Assembly (NCBI GenBank): GCA_003342895.1
Contig: PTFA01000087.1
Coordinates: forward strand, 2,008,708 to 2,072,707
Length of the DNA stretch: 64,000 nucleotides
Reading direction: 5' to 3'
Source: Casuarius casuarius
Taxonomy: Eukaryota; Chordata; Aves; Casuariiformes; Casuariidae
Shown here in pieces: positions 54,301 to 63,310 of the stretch. Positions within the stretch are counted from its first letter, which is position 1; the number at the start of each line of letters is the position of its first letter. The notes under the pieces are model-generated. The model was not told the origin of the DNA and ran no database searches. It worked only from the letters and a program-made list of their open reading frames with translations. The position numbers were made by a program, and so were the translations under genes.

Positions 54301-57300
54301 ACATAATTGCATTTTGCAGTACTACCTTTCAGATTCTCTCTTTGTATAAAAATATTGTGAGAGCCTGACACAAAAATTAAATCTTCTTGATTGAGTGTGC
54401 ACAAAGGTTTAAGAAAACATAATAAACACACACATTTATGGCTTTATGAATACCACATATACCCGCATTAGTGCATAACCTAAGCTTGTTTTCTTAATAT
54501 TTATAACAATGTTAGTATCTCCATAATGCAAGAAGTGCTGGTCTCAAAAGAGACAGGCCACTTTTATTCCAGGAAATTTCAGCATGCTAACTTTCCTCTG
54601 GGCTGTGACATTAGAAAAACATGGTGATTGAACGCACAGGGGATATTTTCAAAATTGCTTGTAAATAAAGCACTCTTCTGTGAAACAGGCTTCATCCTTC
54701 ACAGTTACCTCAAGCAGACAATGTACCATCCAATGATTTCGCAAGCTTTTCTCCTGAATTCCAGTGGTGACTTGCAGACCCCTCATCCCTTCTGTCTCTG
54801 CTCTATATTATCCTGGTCAGGAGGCATCAGGGCTTTCCCTAAGCCAGCTGCCACCGGCAACCAGCAGACACAAGGTAGAAGACAGGACAGAAAACTGTTG
54901 CAAATCAGCATGGAGGCAATCCGAAAACTCGCTATCATGGGATCAGGACACCAAACTTGCATGTATCAGAAGATCAGCCTTTAGTAACAGTAAAGTAAAC
55001 ACAGATTTGCTTTTGACCACAGCCATTCTCTTTGCTATTGCACTATAGTTACAAAGAACCAGCAACAGGGCACTTCTGGCGTGCATCCTGAGTTAGGAGA
55101 GAGATCATGTAAGAAAATCTCAGCTTTATACGTGCCAGCAACCACTTCTGTGCAATGTCAGCACTTGAAGCTTGGTCCAGTAAGGTTCCAGATATTCTGG
55201 CACTTGTCCTTAAGCCAAAGCTCTTGCCTACTTGCGGGTAGCCCAAGTGCCAAAACCAGACCCAGTCTATGTCTTTAGAGAGCATGGAACTGGGGCCAAA
55301 GAGGCTGGTAGTTTACACGGCTGAGCACTAAAACAACCTGGGGTGAGGCTTAAATAATACAGTAAAAGAAGCGGTACCATTTTTAATTCTTCCAATTTTG
55401 GATTATTGCGTGAGGTTGGTTTTATGAGTCTCCTCTTCTCTCCTATAAAAAGAAGTAAACAAAATCCATTACAACTATCAGATATGACTAATGCAGGTTT
55501 TCTATAAAATCTGCTATCAATTTAGTATTAGCCTGTATGACTAAGTTCCATATGTAGAAACACTGTCAGTTTTAATTTTAACAGATTTCCTCTGAGGAAG
55601 AAAATGGCATATCAGAATATTACAACTGCAATTACAAATTATGTTTCAATGAAATTCAAATCAATAGGATTCAGAGGACAATTCTGGAAATAAAGAAACA
55701 AATTTGGGCAGATCCTTGTATATGAAGTTTAAGTTTCAGTTAAGGGATCTTCTAGAACTTGTGTTGCTGCCTCATGATTTGCCTCTAGAGAGTCAGAGAT
55801 GAAATTACACACTAGGAGTTTACTTGTAGCCGATTAAATCCTGGGAGCACTGCTGAAAAAACAAACAAACAAACAAACAAAACCCCATTCATTTGTACTG
55901 CAAATTTTCTACTTAGTTCTTTAGGTCATTCCTCCGACCTTTCTTCTGTCCTAGTTCATGAAGTACATACCTTGAGCAATGTCATTCTCAACTCCAAATT
56001 GATTAAGTGCAGCAGGCTGTGTAAACGCATTTAGAAAGTCTGGATCCATTGTCTTTTTCCACTCCTGGTTAACTGTTAAAAAAATATGGGGGGACAAGAT
56101 ACATTAGCATGTTAAGATCAAAATGAGTGCCAGAAAGAAAACACACAAGCAGAAAGGTTTTTTTTCAGTTACTATTGCATGACTTGTGGATGACTTCTTT
56201 TAAAAAATTCTGAAAAGTTAAAAAGGAGTTTCCTTTTCTGCTGTTAATCACTAAGATGTGGGGACACTGCAGTACTATGGAATACCTTAATTCCACCCAG
56301 TTCTGTTTCATTTGAATTAGATCAGCAAAATCTTATTTCAACTGAAATGAAAAAGCTTTCCGTTTCTAGGTATCAATGAGTATCTGTTATAAAAATGACC
56401 AGTACTTAAGAACTATTCAATCAAGTCTGCAGTAGTTAAATTACTGAGAAAAGTTACTAAATAGAAGCAGTATCTTTTATTAGACCAGCTGGCAGAATTG
56501 TGGAAAAAAAAAAGAACACCTACTTCTGGGTACACAAGTCTGTCTGGATGTTAGTTAAGTAGGCTGCATGACTTCTCAAGGATTTTTATTTTAAATATAG
56601 ATTGCAGAACTACTTTCCTTCCCAACACAGATGTCCTCAAATGAAAGCACAATGACAATACACAACAAATAGGTCAAAATACCTTGTCAGCAAACACAAA
56701 ACTATGGGTGAGAGGAGTCATGTGAGAGCGCAGAGAGGGCAACAAAAAGAACGGGGTATTCGGAGCAGGGTGGACAGAGTCCATAATCGTTCATACACAC
56801 TGTCCTACCAAATGTGGAACGGAGGTTTCTCTCTTATCTATCAGAAAAGAGCTATGAATAAAAGGCTGGCAATGACCTCTCTCGCTCTTCTAGAAGCCTT
56901 AAACCAAATTCCAGTGCAAGCAGAGACCAGTCTGATTTTTTAACCACATGCATGTAAAGCAGTGTCACTCTACCTATACAGACAACACAAAAGATAGAGT
57001 CGGGCTCTACATACAACTTGCATGGTAGGAAATGTTCGATTTTAAATGCTTGCCTTTGCAATCTGAATGTTCATGTTACAGCTGTTTGGTCAAGGCCACA
57101 AGACTGAGAAAACTAGAATAGTTTAGCTTGGCAAAGACTAAAAGTTAATAAAATGTTCGAGATATCAGAATCTGAGTGGTCTCTTTTGCAAATTGTACTA
57201 TGATGCAAAAAGTAGGGTGAGTCTTTATTAAACCAAAGGCAAGTTAATTTAAGTGCNGGTAATAAGAATTATATACTGTACACATAAATGATAGTCTATA

Positions 57301-60300
57301 CAGGTGAAAGGAGCTACAGAATGATCACGACCCTGAGCCACGGACAATCTCAGCAGCATATGGTTTGTGTCATGGTAGCATCTGTACAAATCCACCTAAG
57401 AGATCTCGACTTCCCTGGCAATCTTACGATCTAGAAAAAACACAGCAGAGCAGACAACAATATGATCAGAAACACTTTTTACATACTTCTGGCTCATCAA
57501 ATCCCAGCTGTGGCTGGAAGCAGGGTACCCCATGAGATGGATTACTGTTCTGCTCCACAACTGGGGATGCTACAGCCTACAGAAGGGAAATGCACTGCCT
57601 TCTCTAAGGTTTAGTGCTGCAGGGCCATTATGAGACAAGGGAGGCTAATTGCGTTTTTCTTTTTTAACCAAAAGGAGATGCCTAACGTTAGAGGTTCACA
57701 CAGGAGAGGACTCATACTGTCGACTTGAGATGCCTGGATTAGGAGCCTTGTCTTCCAAGGCTTCCCAGTGAACATGGACAGGCACCTCTAAGGAGCAATC
57801 TAGAGCATTTAAATGAGGGCCTTGCTCTGGCTTGCATATTCAAGTTACCTCCTTTGCTCTGCTACTGAAAAGATATAGTCTAGGCTGCTAATGAAAGTAC
57901 TTGAAGTTAGATGCTGTAGACACCCAGCCCTGTAAGCATATTGGAGCAACAAATTTGATGCAAATATTAGTGCATACCATCCAGAGAAGATCTACGAAGC
58001 AATATTTCTTTCTTTGATAGCTTTAGGCTCTGAACAGCACAGTGCCACTCTGTAGACTCTCTCTCTCATATTTTTTAAAGGCTCCAGGCAAAGTGCGTTA
58101 TGAACATGTGTTGTATTTTAACACAGACTTTGCCAAGCCAAACACACTTGGAGAGAGAATATTGGAAAATAGCGATTAAATGCTTTTGCGTATCAGTCTT
58201 GCAAAACACATTAGGTACAAAATTCTCAGTAAATCAGTAGAGGGAAGGGGCATGAGAGAATCTGTTTCATTATGGTGGCTGCAAAACTGAAAGCTGTCTC
58301 TAAAAAGGTAGTTGACAAAGATAATGAGGAAAAACTGAGTCATTTAGTGCCTGAGGAGCAACTGAACTATCTGAGATGAGACTGTCCAGATGAAATGAAC
58401 TGAGAGGGGAAAGGTAATTAATACAGAGCAACCTCAATCCAACTTACTTCTACATCAGGTTCCTGACAGCCGTTATGCCTTGGAAAGTCCCAGTCATTAC
58501 TGTTATGTAACAGTCTACTGTAAACCACAGATTATACTAACTCAGCTTTGCTGCAATACTCAACTTACATATCTCTTACTCTTCCATTTGGTAATTAGGC
58601 ATCAAAATAACATGTTCTGTCTGCCACACTCTTGGTGTGTTTGGCCAAGGAACCCAAACATTCGAAGCTGCTCTTTAAAATTTGGAAGCCCGTAGGAAAG
58701 TGCCTGAAATTAAGTATTTGCAATAGCATAAGTTAATCTACTCCAAGGCCTCAGTCATGTGTGGCCTACTCACTCAGTTAAAATGGCCAAAATGTCCATC
58801 TTGCTTAGTAACCAGTCCCTAGCAGCACCTAAAAGCAGGTGGTTAGGAAAAAAACATTAACAGAGCAAGCATATACAGATACTTTCCTAAAACACTCTCA
58901 TGAGCTTCAACAGCTTGCAGCTCAGACTTCCTAAATCAAAGCCGGTGTCTTCGCAATTAGCAGTGGATTTACTTACCATGAACTTCCCAACTGCCCTTTG
59001 AATACATGTAATCTCTCACCTTTCGGCAGCAAGGAGCTGACGAGCTTGACTACATCTGCATAAAGACCCACCTCCTTCCCTTGGTCGGAACCTGCCACCT
59101 GCCTGCAACCATCGTGCTCCCCACCACTCCCAGGCCAGAGAGGATGACTGACCTGCGCTCTTCACTTCACTATGTGTTACTGCTCTGTGTTAGTACATAA
59201 TAGTAATATTTTCTACATTTCTATCACACACCCTCATCAGTCATCTCTTCCCAGGGCTGGGGAAACAGGGGAACAGGCACAGGGAAACCATTCCAAGCCT
59301 TTCATCAGCCTCATCTCCCTTTTCTGAACTTTCCCTGGTGCGATTACATCCTTTTTGAAATACTGGAACCCAGAGCTGCACAGATTTAGAGAGAGGCCCT
59401 GCAATGTGTTCTAGTTTGTTGTGTGTTCCTTTCCTAGTAATTCCTAGCATTCAGTTTGCTTTTCGATCACTGCTGAGCTCAGAGCTGACACTTTCAGAGA
59501 GCTATCTATTATAACCCCAAGGGCTTATTCCTGAATAGCAACAGTCAGCTCACAGTCCATCATTTATCTGTAGAGCTGGGATTGTTTTTTCCCCATGTGT
59601 TTCACTTCATGTTTACTACACTGATTTCCAACAGCCATTTCAGAGTCTGAGAGCTGCAATTTCTTAGCACATAATAGATTCATTCCTTATTACTAATAAT
59701 TAGCGCTCTAGAGCAGTCCCTCATGTGGCAAGTTTCATTTCTGTGAGGCTTGATCCTACACAGCAGCCTTTCAAAGAATAACAAACTGCAGAAATGACAG
59801 CAAACAGAACATGACTGGTTTTGGACTCCTTTAGCTTAGCTGTTTGCTGAGGAGCAGGAAGAGATGGAAGATCTGTCTCTCACACGCAAGCTCACACGTT
59901 TGCTGGAGCTGAGCTCTGCAGCCTGTCTTTCCAATTTGCTATTCACCACTGCTACTAATATGCTGTTTTCTCTGGCCTTCATCCTCCTGCATGTATTATT
60001 TATCAGTAGCTGGAGAAGAGTTTTATGAGACAACTGCTTGAATACTGATTGCAGTGGGATTTCATGCTGGAATCCTTGAACAACATTGAGGGTTACTTAT
60101 TGACTCTTCAAATGAAATGGCATAATTTGGTCCTTTATTTTCTGTTACGGACACAGTGACATAAATGTACAGGTTTGTTTGTTTTTAAGTAAATAGCTGT
60201 TGTATTTCTGCTATGTCACCTGTTGAGGTAGCCAACAAGTGAATTTTTGCTAGGCCAAAAGCTGGACTATTGCATAATGTTGCAATGAACAGCTACTGAT

Positions 60301-60725
60301 AAAACAATTAACTCTCCAAGTAGGACAGATCAGCTCCCTTTTCCTCTCTGAGTCCTCACAGTCTGGCTCCCACACATCCCTGATATAATGCATTCACGTG
60401 CCAACAGTGGTCTCTGACCTATAAACCAACTGCAGGGTATACACAAGGCACTTACTTTTTCAGCCGATGTTACCAAGTTGCTTCAACAGCTTTATTTCCT
60501 GTTTGAAAAAGACAAAAGCCGGGCTCCACATTGCCTAAGAAGAGTTTGCTAAACAGCTCATGCTCAGGAGGGAACAAAAACCAAATGTGGAAAGTTAGTT
60601 AAAGCTGCTGCCTTCAGCACACTAGAATTAAAAAACAAATGAGAAAAAATGAGAACATACGTTGTGTGCCCAGCTTAAAACTTACTTTTACTTCCTTGCT
60701 GAGCACTAGACTTTTCAAGTGCCAT
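39247..60725 (-). CDS. PARVG: Gamma-parvin gene, full coding span (12 core exons plus one candidate 5' coding exon)
   Basis: Parvins are actin-binding adaptors of the ILK-PINCH-parvin complex at integrin adhesions; the gamma form is mainly found in blood cells (family knowledge). Twelve exons, each with AG acceptor and GT donor, join in phase into 969 nt: 322 codons and a TGA. CH1 covers about residues 45-155 (starts FLIDWINTTLKQEHIVV; later KDLLSTLHLLVAIAKHF) and CH2 about 213-318 (FVNQHVGKLGL, FADGVILLLLIGQLEG, LHNVNLAVDLL, TTLRILYCLYSKY). Human gamma-parvin is about 331 residues. HIVVKSLEEDLFDG and NVQVETITIE resemble gamma-parvin more than alpha or beta, which carry ERIIVK and an unlike linker. 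Coding starts at 56049 (MDPDFL, good Kozak context) or at 60725 if the upstream exon is used. Coding introns run from 113 to 4613 nt, so the gene is compact. No frameshift or premature stop is seen. Confidence 0.95.
39327..41283 (-). other. PARVG: PARVG intron between core exons 11 and 12
   Basis: A 1957-nt GT-AG intron with no recognisable repeat or nested gene. Confidence 0.85.
41284..41356 (-). CDS. PARVG: PARVG core coding exon 11 (CH2)
   Basis: The acceptor CAACAG and donor GAAG|GTGAGT bound 73 nt encoding LHNVNLAVDLLADGGLLNF and SVNSE. Human has LHNVTLALELLKDEGLLSCPVSPE. Confidence 0.96.
41357..44197 (-). other. PARVG: PARVG intron between core exons 10 and 11
   Basis: A 2841-nt GT-AG intron. 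It contains the 21-bp tandem duplication at 43.5 kb; nothing else is recognised. Confidence 0.85.
43501..43542. repeat. PARVG: 21-bp tandem duplication (intronic)
   Basis: Two perfect copies of a 21-bp AT-rich unit beginning ATTATTTGAAATATT, with a partial third copy, lie in the PARVG intron between core exons 10 and 11. Confidence 0.85.
44198..44299 (-). CDS. PARVG: PARVG core coding exon 10 (CH2)
   Basis: The acceptor TTCTAG and donor ATG|GTAGGT bound 102 nt, phase 0. It encodes FADGVILLLLIGQLEGYFLN and then LRDFFLTPANTTEM. FADGVxLLLLxGxLEG is the hallmark of the second parvin CH domain. Confidence 0.97.
44300..45311 (-). other. PARVG: PARVG intron between core exons 9 and 10
   Basis: A 1012-nt intron with an internal GC-rich, CpG-rich patch (44.69-44.85 kb) and the 19-bp tandem duplication. 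Open frames here are overlapping, on both strands and unrecognised, so they are composition effects. Confidence 0.8.
44989..45026. repeat. PARVG: 19-bp tandem duplication (intronic)
   Basis: Two perfect copies of AAGAGCCCCAACACCCTTG are adjacent, in the PARVG intron between core exons 9 and 10. Confidence 0.85.
45312..45380 (-). CDS. PARVG: PARVG core coding exon 9 (CH2)
   Basis: This 69-nt exon is in phase 0 at both ends (acceptor CTTTAG, donor CAG|GTAGCC). It encodes VFLQFVNQHVGKLGLNVKD and IESQ; human has AIVNFVNQKLDRLGLSVQNLDTQ. Confidence 0.95.
45494..45555 (-). CDS. PARVG: PARVG core coding exon 8 (N-terminal helix of CH2 region)
   Basis: It encodes TDDAFDELFSRAPDRLDAVKQ, corresponding to DVFDELFKLAPEKVNAVKE in human. 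In parvins this helix helps form the paxillin LD-motif site (family knowledge). The donor is CAG|GTAATT. The acceptor is a NAGNAG tandem, TAG|CAG, so a form starting at 45552 would be one residue shorter. Confidence 0.94.
47029..47051 (-). CDS. PARVG: PARVG core coding exon 7 (23-nt microexon)
   Basis: The acceptor CCTTTAG and donor TCAA|GTAAGT bound only 23 nt. With two bases from the previous exon and one base carried on, it encodes KENLEDQS. It is needed to keep the reading frame between exons 6 and 8 and fills the acidic linker position of human STDKDEPPK. Confidence 0.85.
48002..48057 (-). CDS. PARVG: PARVG core coding exon 6 (inter-domain linker)
   Basis: The acceptor TTTAACAG and donor CCAA|GTAAGA bound 56 nt encoding NTCRGLKTETTVEYITDT plus two bases. 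It aligns with the human linker STKSGLKSEKLVEQLTEYS. Linker identity is low, but length and phase fit. Confidence 0.85.
48315..48410 (+). mobile_element. Possible tRNA-derived SINE head in a PARVG intron
   Basis: TTAGCTCAGACAG resembles an RNA polymerase III A box, and GGCTTGAACCC about 40 nt later resembles a B box. The stems needed for a true tRNA cloverleaf do not form, so a SINE-derived relic is likelier than a tRNA gene. Chance similarity is possible. Confidence 0.3.
50229..50344 (-). CDS. PARVG: PARVG core coding exon 5 (end of CH1)
   Basis: The acceptor GGAATAG and donor GAG|GTAATT bound 116 nt encoding residues 130-168: SILTKDLLSTLHLLVAIAKH, then FQPNLAIPPNVQVETITIE. It matches human gamma-parvin almost residue for residue (KDLLSTLHLLVALAKRFQPD; NVQVEVITIE). 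Confidence 0.97.
50789..50929 (-). CDS. PARVG: PARVG core coding exon 4 (middle of CH1)
   Basis: It encodes residues 83-129: ENLGSLKLDVDKIALTEKK, then QRQKLSVILEAVARCLQLEE up to KWSVE. Human has LAALKLEAEDIALT and HKLTVVLEAVNRSLQLEE at these places. The acceptor is GAAG|AA and the donor GAAT|GTAGGT, both somewhat below consensus. An A8 run lies inside the coding sequence. Confidence 0.94.
50930..51891 (-). other. PARVG: PARVG intron between core exons 3 and 4
   Basis: A 962-nt intron that holds a 10-bp tandem repeat (CTGTTTTCAG twice, 51491-51510) carrying two CAGCTG E-boxes. Confidence 0.8.
51892..51994 (-). CDS. PARVG: PARVG core coding exon 3 (start of CH1)
   Basis: The acceptor is CCACAG and the donor TTGG|GTAAGC. 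It encodes FLIDWINTTLKQEHIVV followed by KSLEEDLFDGLVLHHLL, the first helices of the N-terminal CH domain. This is one of the most diagnostic gamma-parvin stretches in the window. Confidence 0.96.
51995..55377 (-). other. PARVG: PARVG intron between core exons 2 and 3
   Basis: A 3383-nt intron with the AATAAA/A21 feature at 52.15 kb and otherwise unremarkable unique sequence. Confidence 0.8.
52134..52180 (-). other. AATAAA plus A21 on the minus strand, possible retrocopy end
   Basis: On the minus strand AATAAA (52178-52173) precedes a 21-A tract by 18 nt, inside the PARVG intron between core exons 2 and 3. Upstream sequence to about 52.45 kb shows no recognisable gene. Chance association in AT-rich DNA is possible. 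Confidence 0.25.
55378..55442 (-). CDS. PARVG: PARVG core coding exon 2
   Basis: It encodes residues 27-48, including KPTSRNNPKLEELKM, the linker before CH1; human has PPTSRKDPKFEELQK here. The acceptor TATAG is normal, but the donor ATG|GTACCG is weak. The 65-nt length means skipping would shift the frame. Confidence 0.92.
55857..55884 (+). repeat. PARVG: (CAAA)n tetranucleotide repeat
   Basis: Five to six CAAA units lie in the PARVG intron between core exons 1 and 2. Confidence 0.85.
55971..56072 (-). CDS. PARVG: PARVG core coding exon 1 (conventional start at 56049)
   Basis: The acceptor TTTAACAG ends at 56073 and the donor CAAG|GTATGT starts at 55970. It encodes residues 1-26 (MDPDFLNAFTQPAALNQ and on) and one base of codon 27. 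The start corresponds to the MEPEFL start of human gamma-parvin. The 23 nt before the ATG are also open in frame, which permits the longer N-terminus. Confidence 0.9.
56073..60685 (-). other. PARVG: Large 5' intron of PARVG
   Basis: A 4613-nt intron if the 60.69 kb exon is used. It contains the dead LINE fragment at 59.3-59.7 kb. The 57.66-57.95 kb stretch may be another old repeat of unknown family. Confidence 0.6.
59260..59660 (-). mobile_element. Degenerate CR1/L3-clade LINE fragment (reverse transcriptase C-terminal part)
   Basis: Minus-strand translation gives ALGVIIDSSLKVSA, then LGITRKGTHNKLEHIAGPLS, CVQLW-like residues and KVQKREMRLMKGLE across several frameshifts and stops. These follow the order of a conserved CR1/L3 ORF2 block (DLGVIIDxSLKMS, LGIIRKGIENK, PLYKS, EYCVQFW, LEKVQKR, KGLE). 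The copy is dead. It lies in sense orientation in the large 5' intron of PARVG. Confidence 0.7.
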
Positions 60726-60772
60726 TGCTCATTAGCCTCAGAAGAGGTGCTGTTCTAGCAAAAACAATCCAC
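60686..60772 (-). CDS. PARVG: PARVG candidate 5' exon with upstream in-frame ATG (coding 60725-60686)
   Basis: On the minus strand a pyrimidine-rich tract and CAG acceptor end at 60773, and the exon closes with a strong donor, A|GTAAGT, at 60685. The ATG at 60725 (G at -3 and +4) opens 13 codons, MALEKSSAQQGSK, plus one base. That phase joins the next exon to read INQEWKKT and then the conventional MDPDFL start, adding 21 residues. An in-frame TGA lies two codons upstream, so this ATG is the first of its frame. It could instead be untranslated leader, with translation starting at 56049. Confidence 0.5.
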
Positions 60773-61110
60773 CTGGATACAGAAAGTTTTACATTAAGAA
60801 AAAAGAAAGAAAAAAACCAGAAGAGTCCCTTTCCCAAACTTACTGCTCTCTCCTTTAGTAATTCTCTAGAAGCTCTTCCAAGATCTTTTCCCAGCAAGCG
60901 ATACGCAGTTTATCAGCGGATGAGACTGACGCCGAGGTTTGAGCAGTTTTGCACCGAAGCTGCAGTCTCCCATGCAGGGCAGCTCGAGGTGCACAGAAAA
61001 CACAAGAGGGAAGTTGCACCGCGCAGCACTGGCTACCCTTAAAAACGAAACCACAGCGGTATCCGGAACTCAATTGTCTATGTGCTTAGTCCCTGCCGGA
61101 GACAAAAATA
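60773..61110 (-). promoter_or_regulatory. PARVG: Putative PARVG promoter and non-coding first exon
   Basis: CpG dinucleotides cluster between about 60.89 and 61.21 kb, unlike the surrounding DNA. An ETS core (CCGGAA, 61063-61068) sits beside a RUNX site (AACCACA on +, 61049-61055). Downstream on the minus strand a strong donor (GCA|GTAAGTTT, exon end 60844) is followed after only 71 nt by the acceptor at 60773, suggesting a non-coding first exon ending at 60844. No TATA box is obvious. The transcription start cannot be placed exactly. Confidence 0.4.
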
Positions 61111-61334
61111 AACAGAAATACAAATGGAGGAAACATACGTCCCCACGACTCCTTGAAATAACAAAAAAGTATTGGGAAGATACAGTCGTTCTTCCACAGT
61201 GCTGCACGGCATGACTGCTTGCTATTGCACATCCTTGGTGCAACTCACAGTGCACATTTTCTTTGCATATAATAAAGAAAAAAACAGTAATAAATGATGT
61301 CATCATGCTACATTACACCTTGTATTCGTGGTCC

Positions 61335-61510
61335 TTAGAGCATTTTACAATGCAGATCAGCACTATTCTTCCTAGCTGGTAGAAGGAGCAGCTTAGGCCA
61401 AGGGCTGCTGATCTGTCCAGAGCCAGCTGGAGAGCCACACCGGGGCTAGGGCCCGGAACCACATCAGAGACGAGAGCTGCATCCACTAGGCAGTGCTGCT
61501 GCTCTGCCTT
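61335..61510 (-). mobile_element. MIR-like SINE fragment upstream of PARVG
   Basis: The succession GGAGCAGCTTAGGCC, CTGATCTGTCCAGAGCCAGC, GGGCTAGGGCCCGGAACC and CCACTAGGCAGTGCTGCTGC matches the reverse complement of a MIR-type element, including the tRNA-derived head (ccactaggccatgctgcc). Its CpGs may be old CORE-SINE CpGs rather than promoter sequence. Confidence 0.55.
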
Positions 61511-62741
61511 GCCTTCTCCATCACTCGTTCAAGAGGGGAAGCTCAGGGCAGCAACTATTTCCACTGGACACTTCCTTCAAGTACCAGTTGCAGTTGTTAG
61601 CTCTTCCTGAAATGAAAAGCGACTCTACAGCCCTCTGTGAAATCCCGGAAAGAGACAGCAAACAGCCATACTAATTACACACAGTTTTAATGCTATTAAG
61701 GGACTGACTCCTGTGGTCAGCTCCATAGCCTAGACAAGAATTGACAGTTCTGCATGGAAATGAGCTAAATGGGATAAACGAAAGTGGGCTGAAGACAGAT
61801 ATCCAGCCGCCATGAACTATTAGCAACTGAGAACTTAACCCAAAATCCTTGATCTAGGGATCAAAGGGCAATGACATTGCATCAGGTAAGAAAAGCTTCT
61901 TACCTCTGCAGGAGCGCATGCAGTAGCCTAGGAATGCAGAGGAAAAACGACAGGAAGCTATATTCTGAGATGCTACTGGGACCTACAGACAAAATCAGTT
62001 TCGTATCAGCAGGCAGAGGGAATAGCAAGAATTGAACAGTGGGAAACAGTGGGAAATTGATCTTCATCTACTAGGTCTCTCCCTACTTGCACTGGCAGCT
62101 CAAATAACTTCTTCCTTGAAAGCTTTGTTCACAATACAGCTCTGCAGTGCTAAAAGAACAAGTCTGAAATACATAAGGGACAAGCATATGTCTTCCTTCA
62201 AGAAGTGATGCTGTCACCAGTGCATAAAGTATCCAGCTGTAGAACAGCGTTTCTAAATTCTGTCAGAATTGCATTTGACGTTATGCCATCTCACCTTCAA
62301 CCTCAACTGTTCCCATACACTCCCAAAGCACACCTCAAGCACACACACCTTCACACACCTGGCCCTCATACAGAAACAGCCAATGAACAACTCAAGGAAT
62401 CAGTGGTACTTCCACCAACAACAAGTTTTGATAAAGCGTTTTCCACACGGTCTCGCTTACGGACTCTATGAGAAAGCCACTCTTTGCTCCCTCCATACCA
62501 GACAAAAGGAAAACCCACAGGCATTTTCAATGGTCCTCCAGACTTGCATAGGCTTCTGGCTTCCCAGCTGCTCTGCAGACACTCCTAGACTCCAGCTTTG
62601 GCATGTCAGGCTTCCCTCAGCACTGCTGTGGAAGGACTGAGCCCCTACTCTTCTACAGACTGCAGAGAGCGTAATCCAGTTAGTTTCCTCTCACGGAAAG
62701 CTAAAGGTGAAGTGGATTATGTCCAGTAGCAGCACGGTATT

Positions 62742-62764
62742 AAAAAAAAAAAAAAAAAAAAAAA
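62742..62764 (+). repeat. Poly(A) tract of 23 A
   Basis: It is a homopolymer with no AATAAA close upstream, so nothing suggests a retrocopy here. Confidence 0.85.
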
Positions 62765-62977
62765 GGGCAATGAAACCTACAGACAAGCTCATTAGTGTCT
62801 GCATGGACATCTCACCGCTCTATCAGTGCCAGAAACCCATGATCACTGCTTTGCAAGGCCTTACATAGATCAAGGAACCTTGATGAAGATGACAGCTGAA
62901 GCCCATCTTTCAAAAGTTCTTCCCCCAGACTTGTCCATGTAGCCCCAAAAAAGACGTAGAAAAACAAGTGATCATCA

Positions 62978-62987
62978 TTTATTTATT
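62978..62987 (-). terminator. Tandem poly(A) signal, possible 3' end of PARVB
   Basis: Two overlapping AATAAA hexamers on the minus strand are followed by a U-rich downstream element (CTTGTTTTTCTACGTCTTTT). PARVB normally lies just upstream of PARVG in the same orientation, so 62.98-64 kb could be its 3' untranslated region. No parvin coding exon is visible between here and the window end. Confidence 0.35.
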
Positions 62988-63292
62988 TGAATAAATATTA
63001 CAGTTGTCACAAACCATGCACTGATTTTCTACAACACTCCTGCTGTCATTTTTAGCCAAACATAGCATTGCATTGTAACTTGCTTACAGTACACAACCCT
63101 TGTCACAAAGCTGGATGTGTTCAGCATATGACAAGTCCAGAATTTTATCTGCAAGCTGGTTTTTAGTAGCTAGAAATCCACAGTAAACACTGTTAAAAAC
63201 AGTAGAAAAGGTTCTTAAAAATACATTAATACTGAAAGCACTGGGTTTTGGGGGAGAGGAGTAGAAAGCCCTGTAAGGTTTTATACTGATCA

Positions 63293-63310
63293 AAAAAAAA
63301 AAAAAAAAAA
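63293..63310 (+). repeat. Poly(A) tract of about 18 A
   Basis: It is a homopolymer that may lie within the putative PARVB 3' untranslated region, where it would be read as poly(U). Confidence 0.8.

Noticed and set aside
60715..61073. Minus-strand frames of 60-72 codons over the PARVG promoter patch
   Set aside because: They overlap in different frames, lack homology and end before or within the candidate leader exons. They are treated as leader or promoter sequence.
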